64,000 nucleotides of DNA from Comamonas granuli NBRC 101663. GTDB lineage: Bacteria; Pseudomonadota; Gammaproteobacteria; Burkholderiales; Burkholderiaceae_C. The position numbers and the translations under genes are program-made. The DNA lies in NCBI RefSeq assembly GCF_000739995.1, contig NZ_BBJX01000009.1, positions 62,001 to 126,000 on the forward strand, given 5' to 3'. Shown here in pieces: positions 53,457 to 64,000 of the stretch. Within the stretch, counting starts at the first letter, position 1. Each line of letters opens with the position of its first letter. Below the pieces are notes generated by a model. That model ran no database searches and was not told the origin of the DNA. It saw only the letters and a list, made by a program, of their open reading frames with translations.

Positions 53457-54722
53457 ATGGCCGAGAAAAAAGGCTCATCCAGCGAAAAAACCCTTTACTG
53501 CTCGTTCTGCGGCAAGAGCCAGCACGAGGTAAAGAAGCTGATTGCCGGCCCGTCGGTCTTCATCTGCGACGAGTGCATCGATCTGTGCAACGAAGTCATC
53601 CGCGACGAGCTGCCCGGCAGTGACGCGGGCCGTGAGGCGCGCACCGACCTGCCCACGCCGGCCGAGATCAAGGCCAACCTGGACCACTACGTCATCGGCC
53701 AGGAGGCGGCCAAGCGCACCCTGGCCGTGGCCGTGTACAACCACTACAAACGCCTGCGCCACAAGGACAAGGCGCACAAGGACGATGTCGAGCTCTCCAA
53801 GAGCAACATCCTGCTCATCGGCCCCACGGGCTCGGGCAAGACGTTGCTGGCCCAGACCCTGGCACGCCAGCTCGACGTGCCTTTCGTGATGGCCGACGCC
53901 ACCACGCTGACCGAGGCCGGCTACGTGGGCGAGGATGTGGAAAACATCATCCAGAAGCTGCTGCAGAGCTGCAACTACGAGGTCGAGCGCGCCCAGCGCG
54001 GCATCGTCTACATCGACGAGATAGACAAGATCTCGCGCAAGTCCGACAACCCCAGCATCACGCGCGACGTGTCGGGCGAGGGCGTGCAGCAGGCGCTGCT
54101 CAAGCTCATCGAGGGCACCATGGCCAGCGTGCCGCCCCAGGGTGGGCGCAAGCATCCCAACCAGGATTTCCTGCAGATCGACACGACCAACATCCTGTTC
54201 ATCTGCGGAGGTGCCTTCGCCGGCCTGGAAAAGGTCATCGAAAGCCGCACCGAGGCCTCGGGCATCGGCTTTGGCGCCGCCGTGCGCAGCAAGAAGCAGC
54301 GTTCCCTGAGCGAGGTGTTCCAGGACATCGAGCCCGAGGACCTGATCAAGTTCGGCCTGATCCCCGAACTGGTGGGCCGCATGCCGGTGGTCGCTGCGCT
54401 GGCCGAGCTGGGTGAGGACGCGCTGGTGCAAATCCTCACCGAACCCAAGAACGCGCTCGTCAAGCAGTACAACAAGCTGCTGGCCATGGAGGGCGCCGAG
54501 CTGGAGATCCGCCCGGCCGCGCTCAAGGCCATCGCCCGCAAGGCGCTGGCGCGCAAGACCGGTGCGCGCGGCCTGCGCTCCATTCTGGAGCAGGCGCTGA
54601 TCGGCACCATGTTCGATCTGCCCAACGCAAGCAATGTCGAGAAGGTGGTGGTCGATGAGTCCACCATCGAGGAAGGCAAGCCGCCGCTGCTGGTGTACCG
54701 CGAGGCAGCGAAGACGGCCTGA
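53457..54722 (+). CDS. clpX: ATP-dependent Clp protease ATPase subunit ClpX
   Basis: A 421-residue AAA+ unfoldase. Zinc domain [14 protein letters not shown] with C15, C18, C37 and C40; Walker A GPTGSGKT (122-129); Walker [13 protein letters not shown] (about 182); sensor and [11 protein letters not shown] loop. IGF-type ClpP contact loop (SGIGFG, around 266) present. Works with ClpP on ssrA-tagged and other substrates. ATG 53457. Confidence 0.98.
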   Translation: MAEKKGSSSEKTLYCSFCGKSQHEVKKLIAGPSVFICDECIDLCNEVIRDELPGSDAGREARTDLPTPAEIKANLDHYVIGQEAAKRTLAVAVYNHYKRLRHKDKAHKDDVELSKSNILLIGPTGSGKTLLAQTLARQLDVPFVMADATTLTEAGYVGEDVENIIQKLLQSCNYEVERAQRGIVYIDEIDKISRKSDNPSITRDVSGEGVQQALLKLIEGTMASVPPQGGRKHPNQDFLQIDTTNILFICGGAFAGLEKVIESRTEASGIGFGAAVRSKKQRSLSEVFQDIEPEDLIKFGLIPELVGRMPVVAALAELGEDALVQILTEPKNALVKQYNKLLAMEGAELEIRPAALKAIARKALARKTGARGLRSILEQALIGTMFDLPNASNVEKVVVDESTIEEGKPPLLVYREAAKTA

Positions 54723-54830
54723 GCAGCCTCCCGGCTGCTGCGGCGCGCCCGGCCCCGGCTGGCGCGCCGGCACCGCTGCCGTGTATGCTGCAGCGTGATC
54801 GGTGTGCGGACTGTGGCGCTGCACATACGA

Positions 54831-54858
54831 CTTGAAATCCGTCGTCGGCGGGCCATAT
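54831..54858 (+). promoter_or_regulatory. Sigma-32-like promoter for lon
   Basis: CTTGAAA (54831-54837, exact -35 match), 13-bp spacer, GGCCATAT (54851-54858, six of eight to CCCCATNT). 26 bp before ATG 54884. Confidence 0.75.
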
Positions 54859-54883
54859 TCCCGATAGTTAGATGAGGAATCCC

Positions 54884-57313
<2,430 letters not shown>

Positions 57314-57326
57314 GATGCGGATTTTT

Positions 57327-57385
57327 TGCAAAACCACCCAAAAAATGCGCTACAATGCAAACACTGCAGACAAGCGTTGTATAAT
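57327..57385 (+). promoter_or_regulatory. tRNA-Gly promoters (proximal and distal)
   Basis: TTGCAA (57327-57332) N18 TACAAT (57351-57356) is one good pair. A second perfect TATAAT lies at 57380-57385, 17 bp before the tRNA-Gly gene. Confidence 0.55.
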
Positions 57386-57402
57386 GTGAGGCTGTAGTCA
57401 AT

Positions 57403-57478
57403 GCGGGAATAGCTCAGTTGGTAGAGCGCAACCTTGCCAAGGTTGAGGTCGAGAGTTCGAGACTCTTTTCCCGCTCCA
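57403..57478 (+). tRNA. tRNA-Gly (GCC anticodon), copy 1
   Basis: 76 nt with encoded CCA. Acceptor GCGGGAA/TTCCCGC, D-arm AGCTCAGTTGGTAGAGC, anticodon loop TTGCCAA with GCC at 57436-57438, T-arm GAGTTCGAGACTC. Identical to copy 2 at 57718. Confidence 0.98.
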
Positions 57479-57488
57479 CATTTTCAGA

Positions 57489-57516
57489 AAAGGGAAGGCT
57501 TGCTCTTCCCTTTTTT
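57489..57516 (+). terminator. Rho-independent terminator after tRNA-Gly copy 1
   Basis: AAAGGGAAG (57489-57497), 7-base loop, CTTCCCTTT (57505-57513) then T-rich tail. 9-bp stem. Confidence 0.75.
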
Positions 57517-57529
57517 GTCATAGGTTTGC

Positions 57530-57603
57530 GGCGCGGTAGCAAAGCGGTTATGCCCCGGATTGCAAATCCGGTTAGCCCGGTTCGACTCCGGGCCGCGCCT
57601 CCA
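57530..57603 (+). tRNA. tRNA-Cys (GCA anticodon)
   Basis: 74 nt with CCA encoded. Acceptor GGCGCGG/CCGCGCC, anticodon loop TTGCAAA with GCA at about 57562-57564, T-arm CGGTTCGACTCCG. Confidence 0.97.
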
Positions 57604-57662
57604 GATGAATGGGCCCGGCGGACAGGCGGTGCAAATTTTCTGGAAAGTGCGTGAAAATGCAC

Positions 57663-57668
57663 TATAAT
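57663..57668 (+). promoter_or_regulatory. tRNA-Gly copy 2 -10 box
   Basis: TATAAT followed by GCGAGGCT, sharing TATAATG.GAGGCT with the box at 57380 before copy 1. The corresponding -35 (around 57640, CTGGAA) is weak. Confidence 0.55.
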
Positions 57669-57717
57669 GCGAGGCTTGCCAGCCTAGGTCTGCGACAGCA
57701 GGTCGAACAGGCACCGT

Positions 57718-57793
57718 GCGGGAATAGCTCAGTTGGTAGAGCGCAACCTTGCCAAGGTTGAGGTCGAGAGTTCGAGACTCTTTTCCCGCTCCA
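57718..57793 (+). tRNA. tRNA-Gly (GCC anticodon), copy 2
   Basis: 76 nt, sequence identical to copy 1 (315 bp upstream) including CCA. The gene dose of this isoacceptor is doubled, as is common for the GCC anticodon in GC-rich genomes. Confidence 0.98.
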
Positions 57794-57799
57794 GTTTGA

Positions 57800-57830
57800 A
57801 AAAGGGAAGCTTCGGCTTCCCTTTTGCTTT
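57800..57830 (+). terminator. Strong terminator after tRNA-Gly copy 2
   Basis: AAAAGGGAAGC (57800-57810), TTCG tetraloop, GCTTCCCTTTT (57815-57825) then a T-rich tail. A perfect 11-bp stem with stable UUCG loop. Confidence 0.85.
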
Positions 57831-57928
57831 TGCGGAAACGGTGGCCAGGGCAGCTGCGGTGCCGGGCATTGCACGCACGGCGGTCCAGGGAGTACCCTGT
57901 GCCCGTGCGGGCAGAGCGGGCCTGGCGC

Positions 57929-58020
57929 GCCCCGATGGTGAAATTGGTAGACACTGCGGACTTAAAATCCGCCGCTTCCTGCAAAGGGGCGTGCCGGTTC
58001 GACCCCGGCTCGGGGCACCA
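57929..58020 (+). tRNA. tRNA-Leu (TAA anticodon)
   Basis: 92 nt with CCA encoded. Acceptor GCCCCGA/TCGGGGC, D-arm AATTGGTAGACA, anticodon stem-loop GCGGA-CTTAAAA-TCCGC with TAA, and a long variable arm (CGCTTC...GGGGCG with G-U pairs). Downstream of the strong terminator, so it probably has its own promoter, not identified. Confidence 0.93.
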
Positions 58021-58035
58021 CCACTGAGAACGAAC

Positions 58036-58662
58036 ATGTCAAACTACAACGCTCCTTTTGAAATCCATGTGCATGGCCAGGTGCCCTTGCGCGCGGATGT
58101 CGGCTACGACCAGTTGCAGGAGGCCCTCAAGCCCTTGTGGAAGTACGCAGGCGCGCGCTCCCTGGCTGCCGGGGCGGCCAGCGCCTACGAAGAGGAGCCG
58201 GGCATCGAATTCGACGCCAAGACCCATCTGCTGCAGATCTGCTGGACGGTGCGGGGCGACGAGGATTTTCGCCAGTCGCTGGACGACCTGTGCATGGGCC
58301 TGAACGAGCTGGCCGAGCAGGGCGCTGCCCTGGAAGTGACCTTCTACGACACCGAGTTCGATGAGGACGAGGCCGACGCGGATGCCGAGGCGCGGGATGA
58401 CTTCGTCATGCTGTTCGTGGGCCCCACGCCGGCGGCCATCATGCAGGCGCAGCGCGACCTGCTGGTGCAGGACGTGGTGAACATGATGGAGCGCCATTTC
58501 GACGGCTCGGAGCTCGGCGGCGTGGTCGCCGAGATCGACAAGCTGTTCACCCAGCGTTTCGATGCCCTGGTCAACTCGCTGGAGCTGGGCAAGCCACCGC
58601 GCGGTCCCGGCGGCCCGGCGGGCGGGCATGGCGGCGGCCGCCGCCCGCGCCACCTGCATTGA
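58036..58662 (+). CDS. Conserved hypothetical protein (DUF6806-like)
   Basis: A 208-residue cytoplasmic protein. MSNYNAPFEIHVHGQVPLRA, QLQEALKPLWKYAGARSLAA and FDAKTHLLQICWTVRGDEDF are conserved among Burkholderiales. A strongly acidic stretch (TEFDEDEADADAEA) precedes DFVMLFVGPTPAAIMQAQRD, and the C-terminal tail is Gly/His/Arg-rich (GGHGGGRRPRHLH). It starts 15 bp after the tRNA-Leu gene. Domain name from memory; function unknown. Confidence 0.7.
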   Translation: MSNYNAPFEIHVHGQVPLRADVGYDQLQEALKPLWKYAGARSLAAGAASAYEEEPGIEFDAKTHLLQICWTVRGDEDFRQSLDDLCMGLNELAEQGAALEVTFYDTEFDEDEADADAEARDDFVMLFVGPTPAAIMQAQRDLLVQDVVNMMERHFDGSELGGVVAEIDKLFTQRFDALVNSLELGKPPRGPGGPAGGHGGGRRPRHLH

Positions 58663-58718
58663 GCGGCGGTACCGGCCCAGGGCCGGCGCGCACTGGCAAT
58701 GCCAGTGGGAGCGGGCCG

Positions 58719-59591
58719 TTAACGCGGATGCGGCACGTCCACCGTGGCGCAGCAGTGCGGCGGCAGTTGCAGCCAGCGCTGGGCGGCGTTTTGCAGCGGC
58801 TCCAGCGCGCCGGTGGTCAGCAGGGTGATGCGCTCCTGCGGCAGGGGCGGCAGCCCGCTCTCTGCGGCCAGGGTGCCGGCGGCCTGCAGCAGGCGGCGCG
58901 TCTGGCGCGCCACGGGCTCACCCGTGGCGATCAGCGTGACGCCGGGGCCCAGCAGGTCGCGCAGCACCTCCTGGGCGAAGACGTAGTGCGTGCAGCCCAG
59001 CACCAGGGTATCGATGTCTCCGGGATTTGAGCCAAATCGGCCCATAGCGCCCGTGTAGCGGGCGCAAAGCGCTCTTATTTCAGTAGCGTCCTGCACCGCG
59101 GCGGGCGGTACGGCCGTGCTGCGCTCGATGGCGTGGGCCAGGCCGTTGCAGGGCTGGACGATGAACTCCGCCTGCCCGTGCAGCGAGGCCAGCAACCGGG
59201 CGAACTTGTGGCTGCTGAGGGTGCCGCGCGTGCCGATCACGCCGATGCGCCCGGTGCGTGTCGCGGCCACGGCGGGCTTGAGCGCGGGCTCCACGCCCAC
59301 CAGGGGCAGTTGCGGATGGCGTGCGCGCGCTTCGTGGATGGCGGCGGCCGTGGCCGTGTTGCAGGCCACGACCAAGGCCTTGATGTGGTGCTGCGTGCAG
59401 AGGTAGTCGCCAATGGCGTGCGTGCGCGCCGCCACGAAGGCGTCACCGCGCTCGCCGTAGGGCGCGTTGCCGCTGTCGGCCAGGTAGACGAAGCGCTCGT
59501 GCGGCAGCTCGGTGCGCAGCGCCTGCAGCACGCTCAGGCCGCCGACGCCGCTGTCGAACACGCCGATGGGCTGCTGCGCTGCGTCGGTCAT
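58719..59591 (-). CDS. murI: Glutamate racemase
   Basis: A 290-residue enzyme making D-glutamate for peptidoglycan. [13 protein letters not shown] with D13, [12 protein letters not shown] with C77 (first catalytic Cys), and [13 protein letters not shown] with C200 (second) are the racemase set. Residues about 168-189 ([18 protein letters not shown]...) come from a dispersed palindromic repeat read antisense in frame, an extra loop between the two half-domains not seen in typical MurI. Both Cys are intact. ATG 59591 begins [10 protein letters not shown]. Same strand and just downstream of the fumarase gene (26-bp gap), so probably cotranscribed. Confidence 0.95.
   Translation of the reverse strand: MTDAAQQPIGVFDSGVGGLSVLQALRTELPHERFVYLADSGNAPYGERGDAFVAARTHAIGDYLCTQHHIKALVVACNTATAAAIHEARARHPQLPLVGVEPALKPAVAATRTGRIGVIGTRGTLSSHKFARLLASLHGQAEFIVQPCNGLAHAIERSTAVPPAAVQDATEIRALCARYTGAMGRFGSNPGDIDTLVLGCTHYVFAQEVLRDLLGPGVTLIATGEPVARQTRRLLQAAGTLAAESGLPPLPQERITLLTTGALEPLQNAAQRWLQLPPHCCATVDVPHPR
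59024..59089 (+). repeat. Dispersed palindromic repeat, copy 12, in frame inside murI
   Basis: GGATTTGAGCCAAATCGGCC, CATAGCGCCCGTGTAGCGGG, CGCAAAGCGCTCTTATTTCA, GTAGC. The gene reads the opposite strand through the whole element without a stop, in a frame different from that used in mdeB. Confidence 0.8.
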
Positions 59592-59617
59592 GCGTGCGGC
59601 AGAGAGCGCCCGGGCGG

Positions 59618-61168
59618 TCAGCCGGCGTTGACGCTGATGCCCTTGAACTCGCCCGTGGCGATGCGCTTTTGCCACTCGGCCGGGCCGGTGATGTGGGCGC
59701 TGGTGCCGCCGGCGTCCACGGCCACGGTCACGGGCATGTCCACCACGTCGAATTCGTAGATGGCTTCCATGCCCAGATCGGCAAAGCCCACCACCTGGGC
59801 GCCCTTGATGGCCTTGGAGACCAGGTAGGCGGCGCCGCCCACGGCCATGAGGTAGGCGCTCTTGTGGTTCTTGATGGCCTCGATGGCGGCGGGGCCGCGC
59901 TCGGCCTTGCCCACCATGGCGATCAGGCCGGTGCTCGAGAGCATCATGTCGGTGAACTTGTCCATGCGCGTGGCGGTGGTCGGGCCGGCGGGGCCGACGA
60001 CTTCATCGCGCACCGGATCGACGGGGCCGACGTAGTAGATCACGCGGTTGGTGAAGTCCACGGGCAGCTTCTCGCCCTTGGCCAGCATGTCCTGGATGCG
60101 CTTGTGCGCGGCGTCGCGGCCGGTGAGCATCTTGCCGTTGAGCAGCAGGGTCTGGCCGGGCTTCCAGCTCGCGACCTCTTCCTTGGTGAGCGTGTTGAGG
60201 TCCACGCGCTTGCTGGTCTCGGTGTTGGGCGCCCAGTCCACCTTGGGCCAGAGGTCCAGGCTGGGCGGGTCCATGTAGACCGGGCCGGAGCCATCCATCA
60301 CGAAATGGGCGTGGCGCGTGGCCGCGCAGTTGGGGATCATGGCCACGGGCTTGCTGGCCGCGTGCGTGGGGTACATCTTGATCTTCACGTCCAGCACCGT
60401 GGTCAGGCCGCCCAGGCCCTGCGCGCCGATGCCCAGGGCGTTGACCTTCTCGAACAGCTCCAGGCGCAGCTCTTCCACCTGCGTGAGCTTCTCGCCCCGC
60501 GCGCTCTTGGCCTGCAGCTCGTACATGTCCAGGTCGTCCATCAGGCTTTCCTTGGCCAGCAGCACGGCCTTTTCGGCCGTGCCGCCGATGCCGATGCCCA
60601 GCATGCCCGGCGGGCACCAGCCGGCACCCATGGTGGGCACGGTCTTGAGCACCCAGTCCACCAGGTTGTCGCTGGGGTTCATCATGACCATCTTGGACTT
60701 GTTCTCGCTGCCGCCGCCCTTGGCCGCGACGGTGATGTCCAGGGTGTCGCCGGCCACGATCTCGGTGAAGATGACGGCGGGCGTGTTGTCCTTGGTGTTC
60801 TTGCGCGCGAACAGCGGGTCGGCCACCACGCTGGCGCGCAGCGTGTTGTCGGGGTGGTTGTAGCCGCGGCGCACGCCTTCGTTGACGGCGTCTTCCAGGC
60901 TGCCGGTGAAGCCTTCCCAGCGCACGTTCATGCCCACCTTGAGGAAGACGTTGACGATGCCCGTGTCCTGGCAGATGGGGCGGTGGCCGTAGGCGCTCAT
61001 CTTGCTGTTGGTCAGGATCTGCGCCATGGCGTCCTTGGCGGCGGGACTTTGCTCGCGCTCATAGGCGCGGGCCAGGTGCTGGATGTAGTCGGCCGGGTGG
61101 TAGTAGCTGATGTACTGCAGCGCGGCGGCGATGGACTCGATCAGGTCTTCTTGGCGGATGGTCGTCAT
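59618..61168 (-). CDS. Class I fumarate hydratase (iron-sulfur)
   Basis: A 516-residue single-chain class I fumarase of the FumA/FumB type, interconverting fumarate and malate with a [4Fe-4S] cluster. [18 protein letters not shown] has the first Cys, [19 protein letters not shown] the core loop, and [20 protein letters not shown] the C-terminal part. Start [20 protein letters not shown] at ATG 61168. It is divergent from the class II fumarase, 120 bp apart. Oxygen-sensitive cluster; the two enzymes could serve different oxygen regimes. Confidence 0.95.
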   Translation of the reverse strand: MTTIRQEDLIESIAAALQYISYYHPADYIQHLARAYEREQSPAAKDAMAQILTNSKMSAYGHRPICQDTGIVNVFLKVGMNVRWEGFTGSLEDAVNEGVRRGYNHPDNTLRASVVADPLFARKNTKDNTPAVIFTEIVAGDTLDITVAAKGGGSENKSKMVMMNPSDNLVDWVLKTVPTMGAGWCPPGMLGIGIGGTAEKAVLLAKESLMDDLDMYELQAKSARGEKLTQVEELRLELFEKVNALGIGAQGLGGLTTVLDVKIKMYPTHAASKPVAMIPNCAATRHAHFVMDGSGPVYMDPPSLDLWPKVDWAPNTETSKRVDLNTLTKEEVASWKPGQTLLLNGKMLTGRDAAHKRIQDMLAKGEKLPVDFTNRVIYYVGPVDPVRDEVVGPAGPTTATRMDKFTDMMLSSTGLIAMVGKAERGPAAIEAIKNHKSAYLMAVGGAAYLVSKAIKGAQVVGFADLGMEAIYEFDVVDMPVTVAVDAGGTSAHITGPAEWQKRIATGEFKGISVNAG

Positions 61169-61288
61169 GGCGTGGGGGAGGGGGAACGGGTGTCGCGAAA
61201 CCCCCGATTATCCCCCCGGGGCTTGCATGGATCTGTCGCCCTGCAGGGGGCCGGGGTATGCTGCGGCCGTGTCTACCCGGGAGCCGCC

Positions 61289-62692
61289 ATGTCCAGCCTT
61301 GCCGCATCCAGCCACGCCACGCGCACCGAGCGCGACAGCTTCGGCCCCATCGAGGTGCCGCGCGAGCGGCTCTGGGGCGCGCAGACCCAGCGCTCGCTGC
61401 AGCATTTCGCCATCTCGGGCGAGCGCATGGCGCCCGAGCTGCTGTGCGCGCTCGCCCAGGTCAAGCGCGCCTGTGCCTACGTGAACCACCGCCTGGGCCT
61501 GCTCGACGCGGGCAAGACCACGGCCATCGTCGCTGCGGCGGACGAGATCATCGCGAACGGGCCGGGGGCGGAGTTTCCGCTCGTGGTCTGGCAGACGGGC
61601 TCGGGCACGCAGACGAACATGAACATGAACGAGGTGCTCGCCAACCGCGCGAGCGAGCTGCTCGGCGGCGCCCGCGGGCCGGCACGCCTGGTGCACCCGA
61701 ACGACGAGGTGAACCTGAGCCAGTCGAGCAACGACGTCTTCCCCACGGCCATGCACGTGGCGGCCGTGGATGCGCTGCTGCACCGCCTGCTGCCCGCGCT
61801 GCAGGCCCTGCGCGCCACGCTGGCGGGCAAGGCCGAGGCGTTTGCCGACGTGGTGAAGATCGGCCGCACGCACCTGCAGGACGCCACGCCGGTGACGCTG
61901 GGCCAGGAGATCTCGGGCTGGGTGGCGCAGCTCCAGCACGCCGAGCAGCATGTGCGCGCTGCGCTGCCGCACCTGTGCGAGCTGGCCCTGGGCGGCACGG
62001 CCGTGGGCACCGGGCTCAACGCCCCGCCGGGCTACGCCCAGGCCGTGGCGCAGGAGCTGGCCGACCTGACGGGCATGCCCTTCGTGACGGCGCCGAACAA
62101 GTTCGAGGCCCTGGCCAGTTGCGACGCCCTGGTGCACGCGCATGGCGCGCTCAAGACCCTGGCCGCCAGCCTGATGAAGATCGCCAACGACGTGCGCTGG
62201 CTCGCCAGCGGGCCGCGCAGCGGGCTGGGGGAGATCAGCATCCCGGAGAACGAACCGGGCTCGTCCATCATGCCCGGCAAGGTCAACCCCACGCAGTGCG
62301 AGGCGCTGACCATGCTGTGCTGCCAGGTGCTGGGCAACGACGTGGCCATCAACATCGGCGGGGCCAGCGGCAACTTCGAGCTCAACGTGTTCCGCCCCCT
62401 GGTGGCGCACAACTTCCTGCAGAGCGTGCGCCTGCTGGCCGACGGCATGCGCAGCTTCGATCAGCATTGCGCCGTGGGCATAGAGCCGCAGCGCGCGCGC
62501 ATCGCCGAGCTGCTGGAGCGCTCGCTGATGCTGGTGACTGCGCTCAACCCGCACATCGGCTACGACAAGGCCGCGCAGATCGCCAAGGCCGCGCACCAGC
62601 AGGGCCTGAGCCTGCGCGCCGCGGCCATTGCCAGCGGCCATGTGACGGCCGAGCAGTTCGACGCCTGGGTGCAGCCTGCGCGCATGGTGTAG
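61289..62692 (+). CDS. fumC: Class II fumarate hydratase
   Basis: A 467-residue iron-independent fumarase of the aspartase/fumarase family. [40 protein letters not shown], and the signature [20 protein letters not shown] are diagnostic. ATG 61289 starts [20 protein letters not shown]; a longer frame reaching far upstream is antisense to the class I gene and is not coding. Divergent from class I fumarase. Homotetramer, cytosolic. Confidence 0.97.
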   Translation: MSSLAASSHATRTERDSFGPIEVPRERLWGAQTQRSLQHFAISGERMAPELLCALAQVKRACAYVNHRLGLLDAGKTTAIVAAADEIIANGPGAEFPLVVWQTGSGTQTNMNMNEVLANRASELLGGARGPARLVHPNDEVNLSQSSNDVFPTAMHVAAVDALLHRLLPALQALRATLAGKAEAFADVVKIGRTHLQDATPVTLGQEISGWVAQLQHAEQHVRAALPHLCELALGGTAVGTGLNAPPGYAQAVAQELADLTGMPFVTAPNKFEALASCDALVHAHGALKTLAASLMKIANDVRWLASGPRSGLGEISIPENEPGSSIMPGKVNPTQCEALTMLCCQVLGNDVAINIGGASGNFELNVFRPLVAHNFLQSVRLLADGMRSFDQHCAVGIEPQRARIAELLERSLMLVTALNPHIGYDKAAQIAKAAHQQGLSLRAAAIASGHVTAEQFDAWVQPARMV

Positions 62693-62757
62693 GGACGTGT
62701 TGGCGGTCTTTGCCTGGCGCCCGCGGCCCGGCAAAGGCACGGCGCGGGAAACCGGCG

Positions 62758-62787
62758 TATACTTAAAGTTCATTTCACATGAATGTT
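62758..62787 (+). promoter_or_regulatory. Promoter with NsrR-like 11-1-11 dyad for DUF2249 gene
   Basis: -10 TATACT (62758-62763) overlaps AAAGTTCATTT (62765-62775), one base, ACATGAATGTT (62777-62787). Each half matches 8 of 11 of the NsrR half-site AAGATGCATTT. The dyad lies between -10 and ATG 62794, a repressor position. Confidence 0.5.
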
Positions 62788-62793
62788 TAAGCC

Positions 62794-63042
62794 ATGCACG
62801 ACCATTCCACCCCTGAAGCCATCTACCCGTTCGATGCCCGCGGCGTTGCCAAGCGGTTTCGCCATGCGGCCATTTTTGGTGCGCTCGACGCGCTGCACCC
62901 GGGCGAGACCATGCGTTTCGTGAACGACCACGACCCCCTGCCGCTGCTGCACCAGATGCAGATGCGCTATGGCAATGGCGTGCGCATCGAGTACCGCCAG
63001 CGCGAGCCCGGCGCCATCCTGATCGACTTCATCCGCGAATAA
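62794..63042 (+). CDS. DUF2249 domain protein
   Basis: An 82-residue TusA-like protein: IYPFDARGVAKRFRHAAIFG, LHPGETMRFVNDHDPLPLLH and a C-terminal YRQREPGAILIDFIRE match DUF2249. Such proteins often accompany hemerythrin/YtfE and nitric oxide detoxification genes, and the NsrR-like dyad upstream agrees, but the biochemical role is not established. A dispersed repeat follows the stop. Confidence 0.88.
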   Translation: MHDHSTPEAIYPFDARGVAKRFRHAAIFGALDALHPGETMRFVNDHDPLPLLHQMQMRYGNGVRIEYRQREPGAILIDFIRE

Positions 63043-63043
63043 G

Positions 63044-63108
63044 ATTCGCTATCAAAAAAATAGCTTCCAACGCTTGTATATAGGGCGCTGGAAGCTGTTT
63101 TTATATGT
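63044..63108 (-). repeat. Dispersed palindromic repeat, copy 13 (intergenic)
   Basis: Minus strand: ATAAAAACAGCTTCCAGCGC, CCTATATACAAGCGTTGGAA, GCTATTTTTTTGATAGCGAA. Between convergent DUF2249 and mnmH genes. The extended GCTTCCAGCGC...GCGTTGGAAGC palindrome suggests a bidirectional terminator. Confidence 0.82.
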
Positions 63109-63118
63109 ATTGCTCCGC

Positions 63119-64000
63119 TCAGGGCAGCGCCAGGATCTGGCACGCCAGCGCCTCGATGCCGGCGTCCGTGAGGCTGTCGGCGCGCACCGTCCGGCGCTGT
63201 GCCCACTGGTGCAAATGGGTGCTTTGCGAGCGGGCGTACAGTGGGTCGTAATGCAGCGCCATGAGCTCCGCGAACAGGGGCTGCAAGGCCCCTTCTGCAG
63301 CCCAGGCCTGCCAGCGCTCGATGACCTGGCGCCCATGCAGCTCGCACAGCGTGCCCAGCAGCCCTGCCAGCGCCGCGCGGTCCTGGCCCAGGTGGGCGTA
63401 TTCGCGCAGCAGAAAGGCCAGGCGCTCGCCGGTATCGGCCTCGATGGCGATGCACGGGCTGGCGCGCAGGTGGCGGATCAGCGGCAGCGGCACCGTCAGG
63501 CGGCCGATGCGGCTGCTCTCGGCCTCCACGTACACGGGGCGCTGCAGGTCCAGGCCTTCGATCTGCGCGGCGATCAGCGTCTCGAACGCCGTTTGCGCGG
63601 GCTGGGCCACGCCGGGCAGTGCGCCGAGCACCGAGCCGCGGTGGCGCGCGCAGGCCTCCAGGTCCAGGGTCTGCGCGCCCAGGGCGGCCAGGGCATGCAG
63701 CACGCGCGTCTTGGCGCTGCCCGTGGGGCCGCTGAGCACGCGCAGAGGCAGTTGCGGGCTGAGCGTCTCCAACTGGGTGATCACATGGCGGCGCCAGGAC
63801 TTGTAGCCGCCCGCGAGCTGCTGCGCATCCCAGCCCACCAGGCGCAGCCAGGTGACCATGGAGCCGCTGCGCATGCCGCCGCGCCAGCAGTACACCAACG
63901 GCCGCCAGGAGGCGGGCTTGTCAGCAAACTGCTCCCGCAAATGGCGCGCCAGGTTGGCCGCCACGAAAGCGCCGCCCACGCGCCGCGCCTCGAAGGCGCC
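63119..64000 (-). CDS. mnmH: tRNA 2-selenouridine synthase, C-terminal part (runs off window)
   Basis: At least 293 residues; the frame stays open to the window edge (GAFEARRVGGAFVAANLARH at the visible left side), so the N-terminus lies beyond 64000. PLVYCWRGGMRSGSM contains the rhodanese catalytic Cys, and RVLSGPTGSAKTRVLHAL the Walker A GPTGSAKT. Uses selenophosphate to convert 2-thiouridine to 2-selenouridine at the wobble position. No selD is visible in the window. A GTG within the visible part is internal, not a true start. Confidence 0.93.
   Translation of the reverse strand, partial: GAFEARRVGGAFVAANLARHLREQFADKPASWRPLVYCWRGGMRSGSMVTWLRLVGWDAQQLAGGYKSWRRHVITQLETLSPQLPLRVLSGPTGSAKTRVLHALAALGAQTLDLEACARHRGSVLGALPGVAQPAQTAFETLIAAQIEGLDLQRPVYVEAESSRIGRLTVPLPLIRHLRASPCIAIEADTGERLAFLLREYAHLGQDRAALAGLLGTLCELHGRQVIERWQAWAAEGALQPLFAELMALHYDPLYARSQSTHLHQWAQRRTVRADSLTDAGIEALACQILALP

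Noticed and set aside
57403-57793. Repeated 76-bp units considered as a CRISPR or phage att duplication
   Set aside because: They are two complete, identical tRNA-Gly genes with cloverleaf bases intact and no integrase nearby.
59594-61288. Long N-terminal extension of the fumC frame
   Set aside because: It is antisense to the class I fumarase gene; the translation is low complexity and FumC has its normal N-terminus at ATG 61289.
62765-62787. Dyad upstream of DUF2249 considered as an FNR/Dnr box
   Set aside because: The half-site is TTCAT rather than TTGAT and the gap is 5 instead of 4; the 11-1-11 geometry fits NsrR better.

Overview
The window looks like a chromosomal segment of a beta-proteobacterium of the family Comamonadaceae (Acidovorax/Alicycliphilus-like; genus not resolvable by eye). 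The evidence is the high GC content, the gene orders hda-HAD-pcnB-folK and tRNA-Leu-tig-clpP-clpX-lon, DUF families typical of Burkholderiales, and a dispersed palindromic repeat of about 65 bp that occurs at least 13 times here. Most of the window is dense housekeeping sequence with short gaps and frequent 4-bp start/stop overlaps.

Layout. 1-6.7 kb: SirB1-like fragment, universal stress protein, AI-2E-type permease and purM on the minus strand, then hda, a HAD hydrolase, pcnB and folK on the plus strand. 6.7-10.7 kb: a four-gene surface-glycan module (GT2 polyprenyl-phosphate glycosyltransferase, GT39/ArnT-like transferase, GtrA-like protein, ChbG/YdjC deacetylase) preceded by an 11-bp-period direct repeat resembling a PmrA/QseB-type box. 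It resembles the lipid A hexosamine modification pathway of Bordetella. 10.8-12.8 kb: a TetR-controlled SDR plus DsbA-like isomerase operon with two tandem operators. 13-25 kb: a 2Fe-2S/FAD reductase, NAD(P)-binding protein, lipoproteins, acyl-CoA synthetase, M14 peptidase, and several DUF and small regulatory genes, including a GIY-YIG/MarR operon and a MerR-type divergon with a 19-bp promoter spacer.

25-30.3 kb is the accessory part. It holds a GIY-YIG-like gene, a HepT/MntA toxin-antitoxin pair, an IS transposase scar, an AT-richer gene for a secreted 761-residue protein of unknown function, and a zeta-type kinase with a small overlapping partner directly abutting glnS. 32-46.5 kb: aroQ, arfB, DODA-type dioxygenase and an esterase, followed by a methionine catabolism locus (mdeA and an AceE-like mdeB, each divergent from its own Lrp-type regulator). 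A hairpin/MITE-like element then fills the gap to ybiB, followed by a CBS protein, a LivK-like lipoprotein, sdaA and hpnC.

46.6-64 kb: a two-gene RND efflux operon under a TetR-type operator, then the protein quality-control block tRNA-Leu, tig, clpP, clpX, lon with two sigma-32-like promoters. A tRNA array follows (Gly, Cys, Gly, Leu with two strong terminators), then murI, class I and class II fumarases back to back, a DUF2249 gene under an NsrR-like dyad, and the truncated mnmH. The most unusual signal is the dispersed palindromic repeat. Ten copies are intergenic, but three lie in frame inside coding sequence (mdeB, murI and the RND adaptor), as described for Rickettsia palindromic elements.
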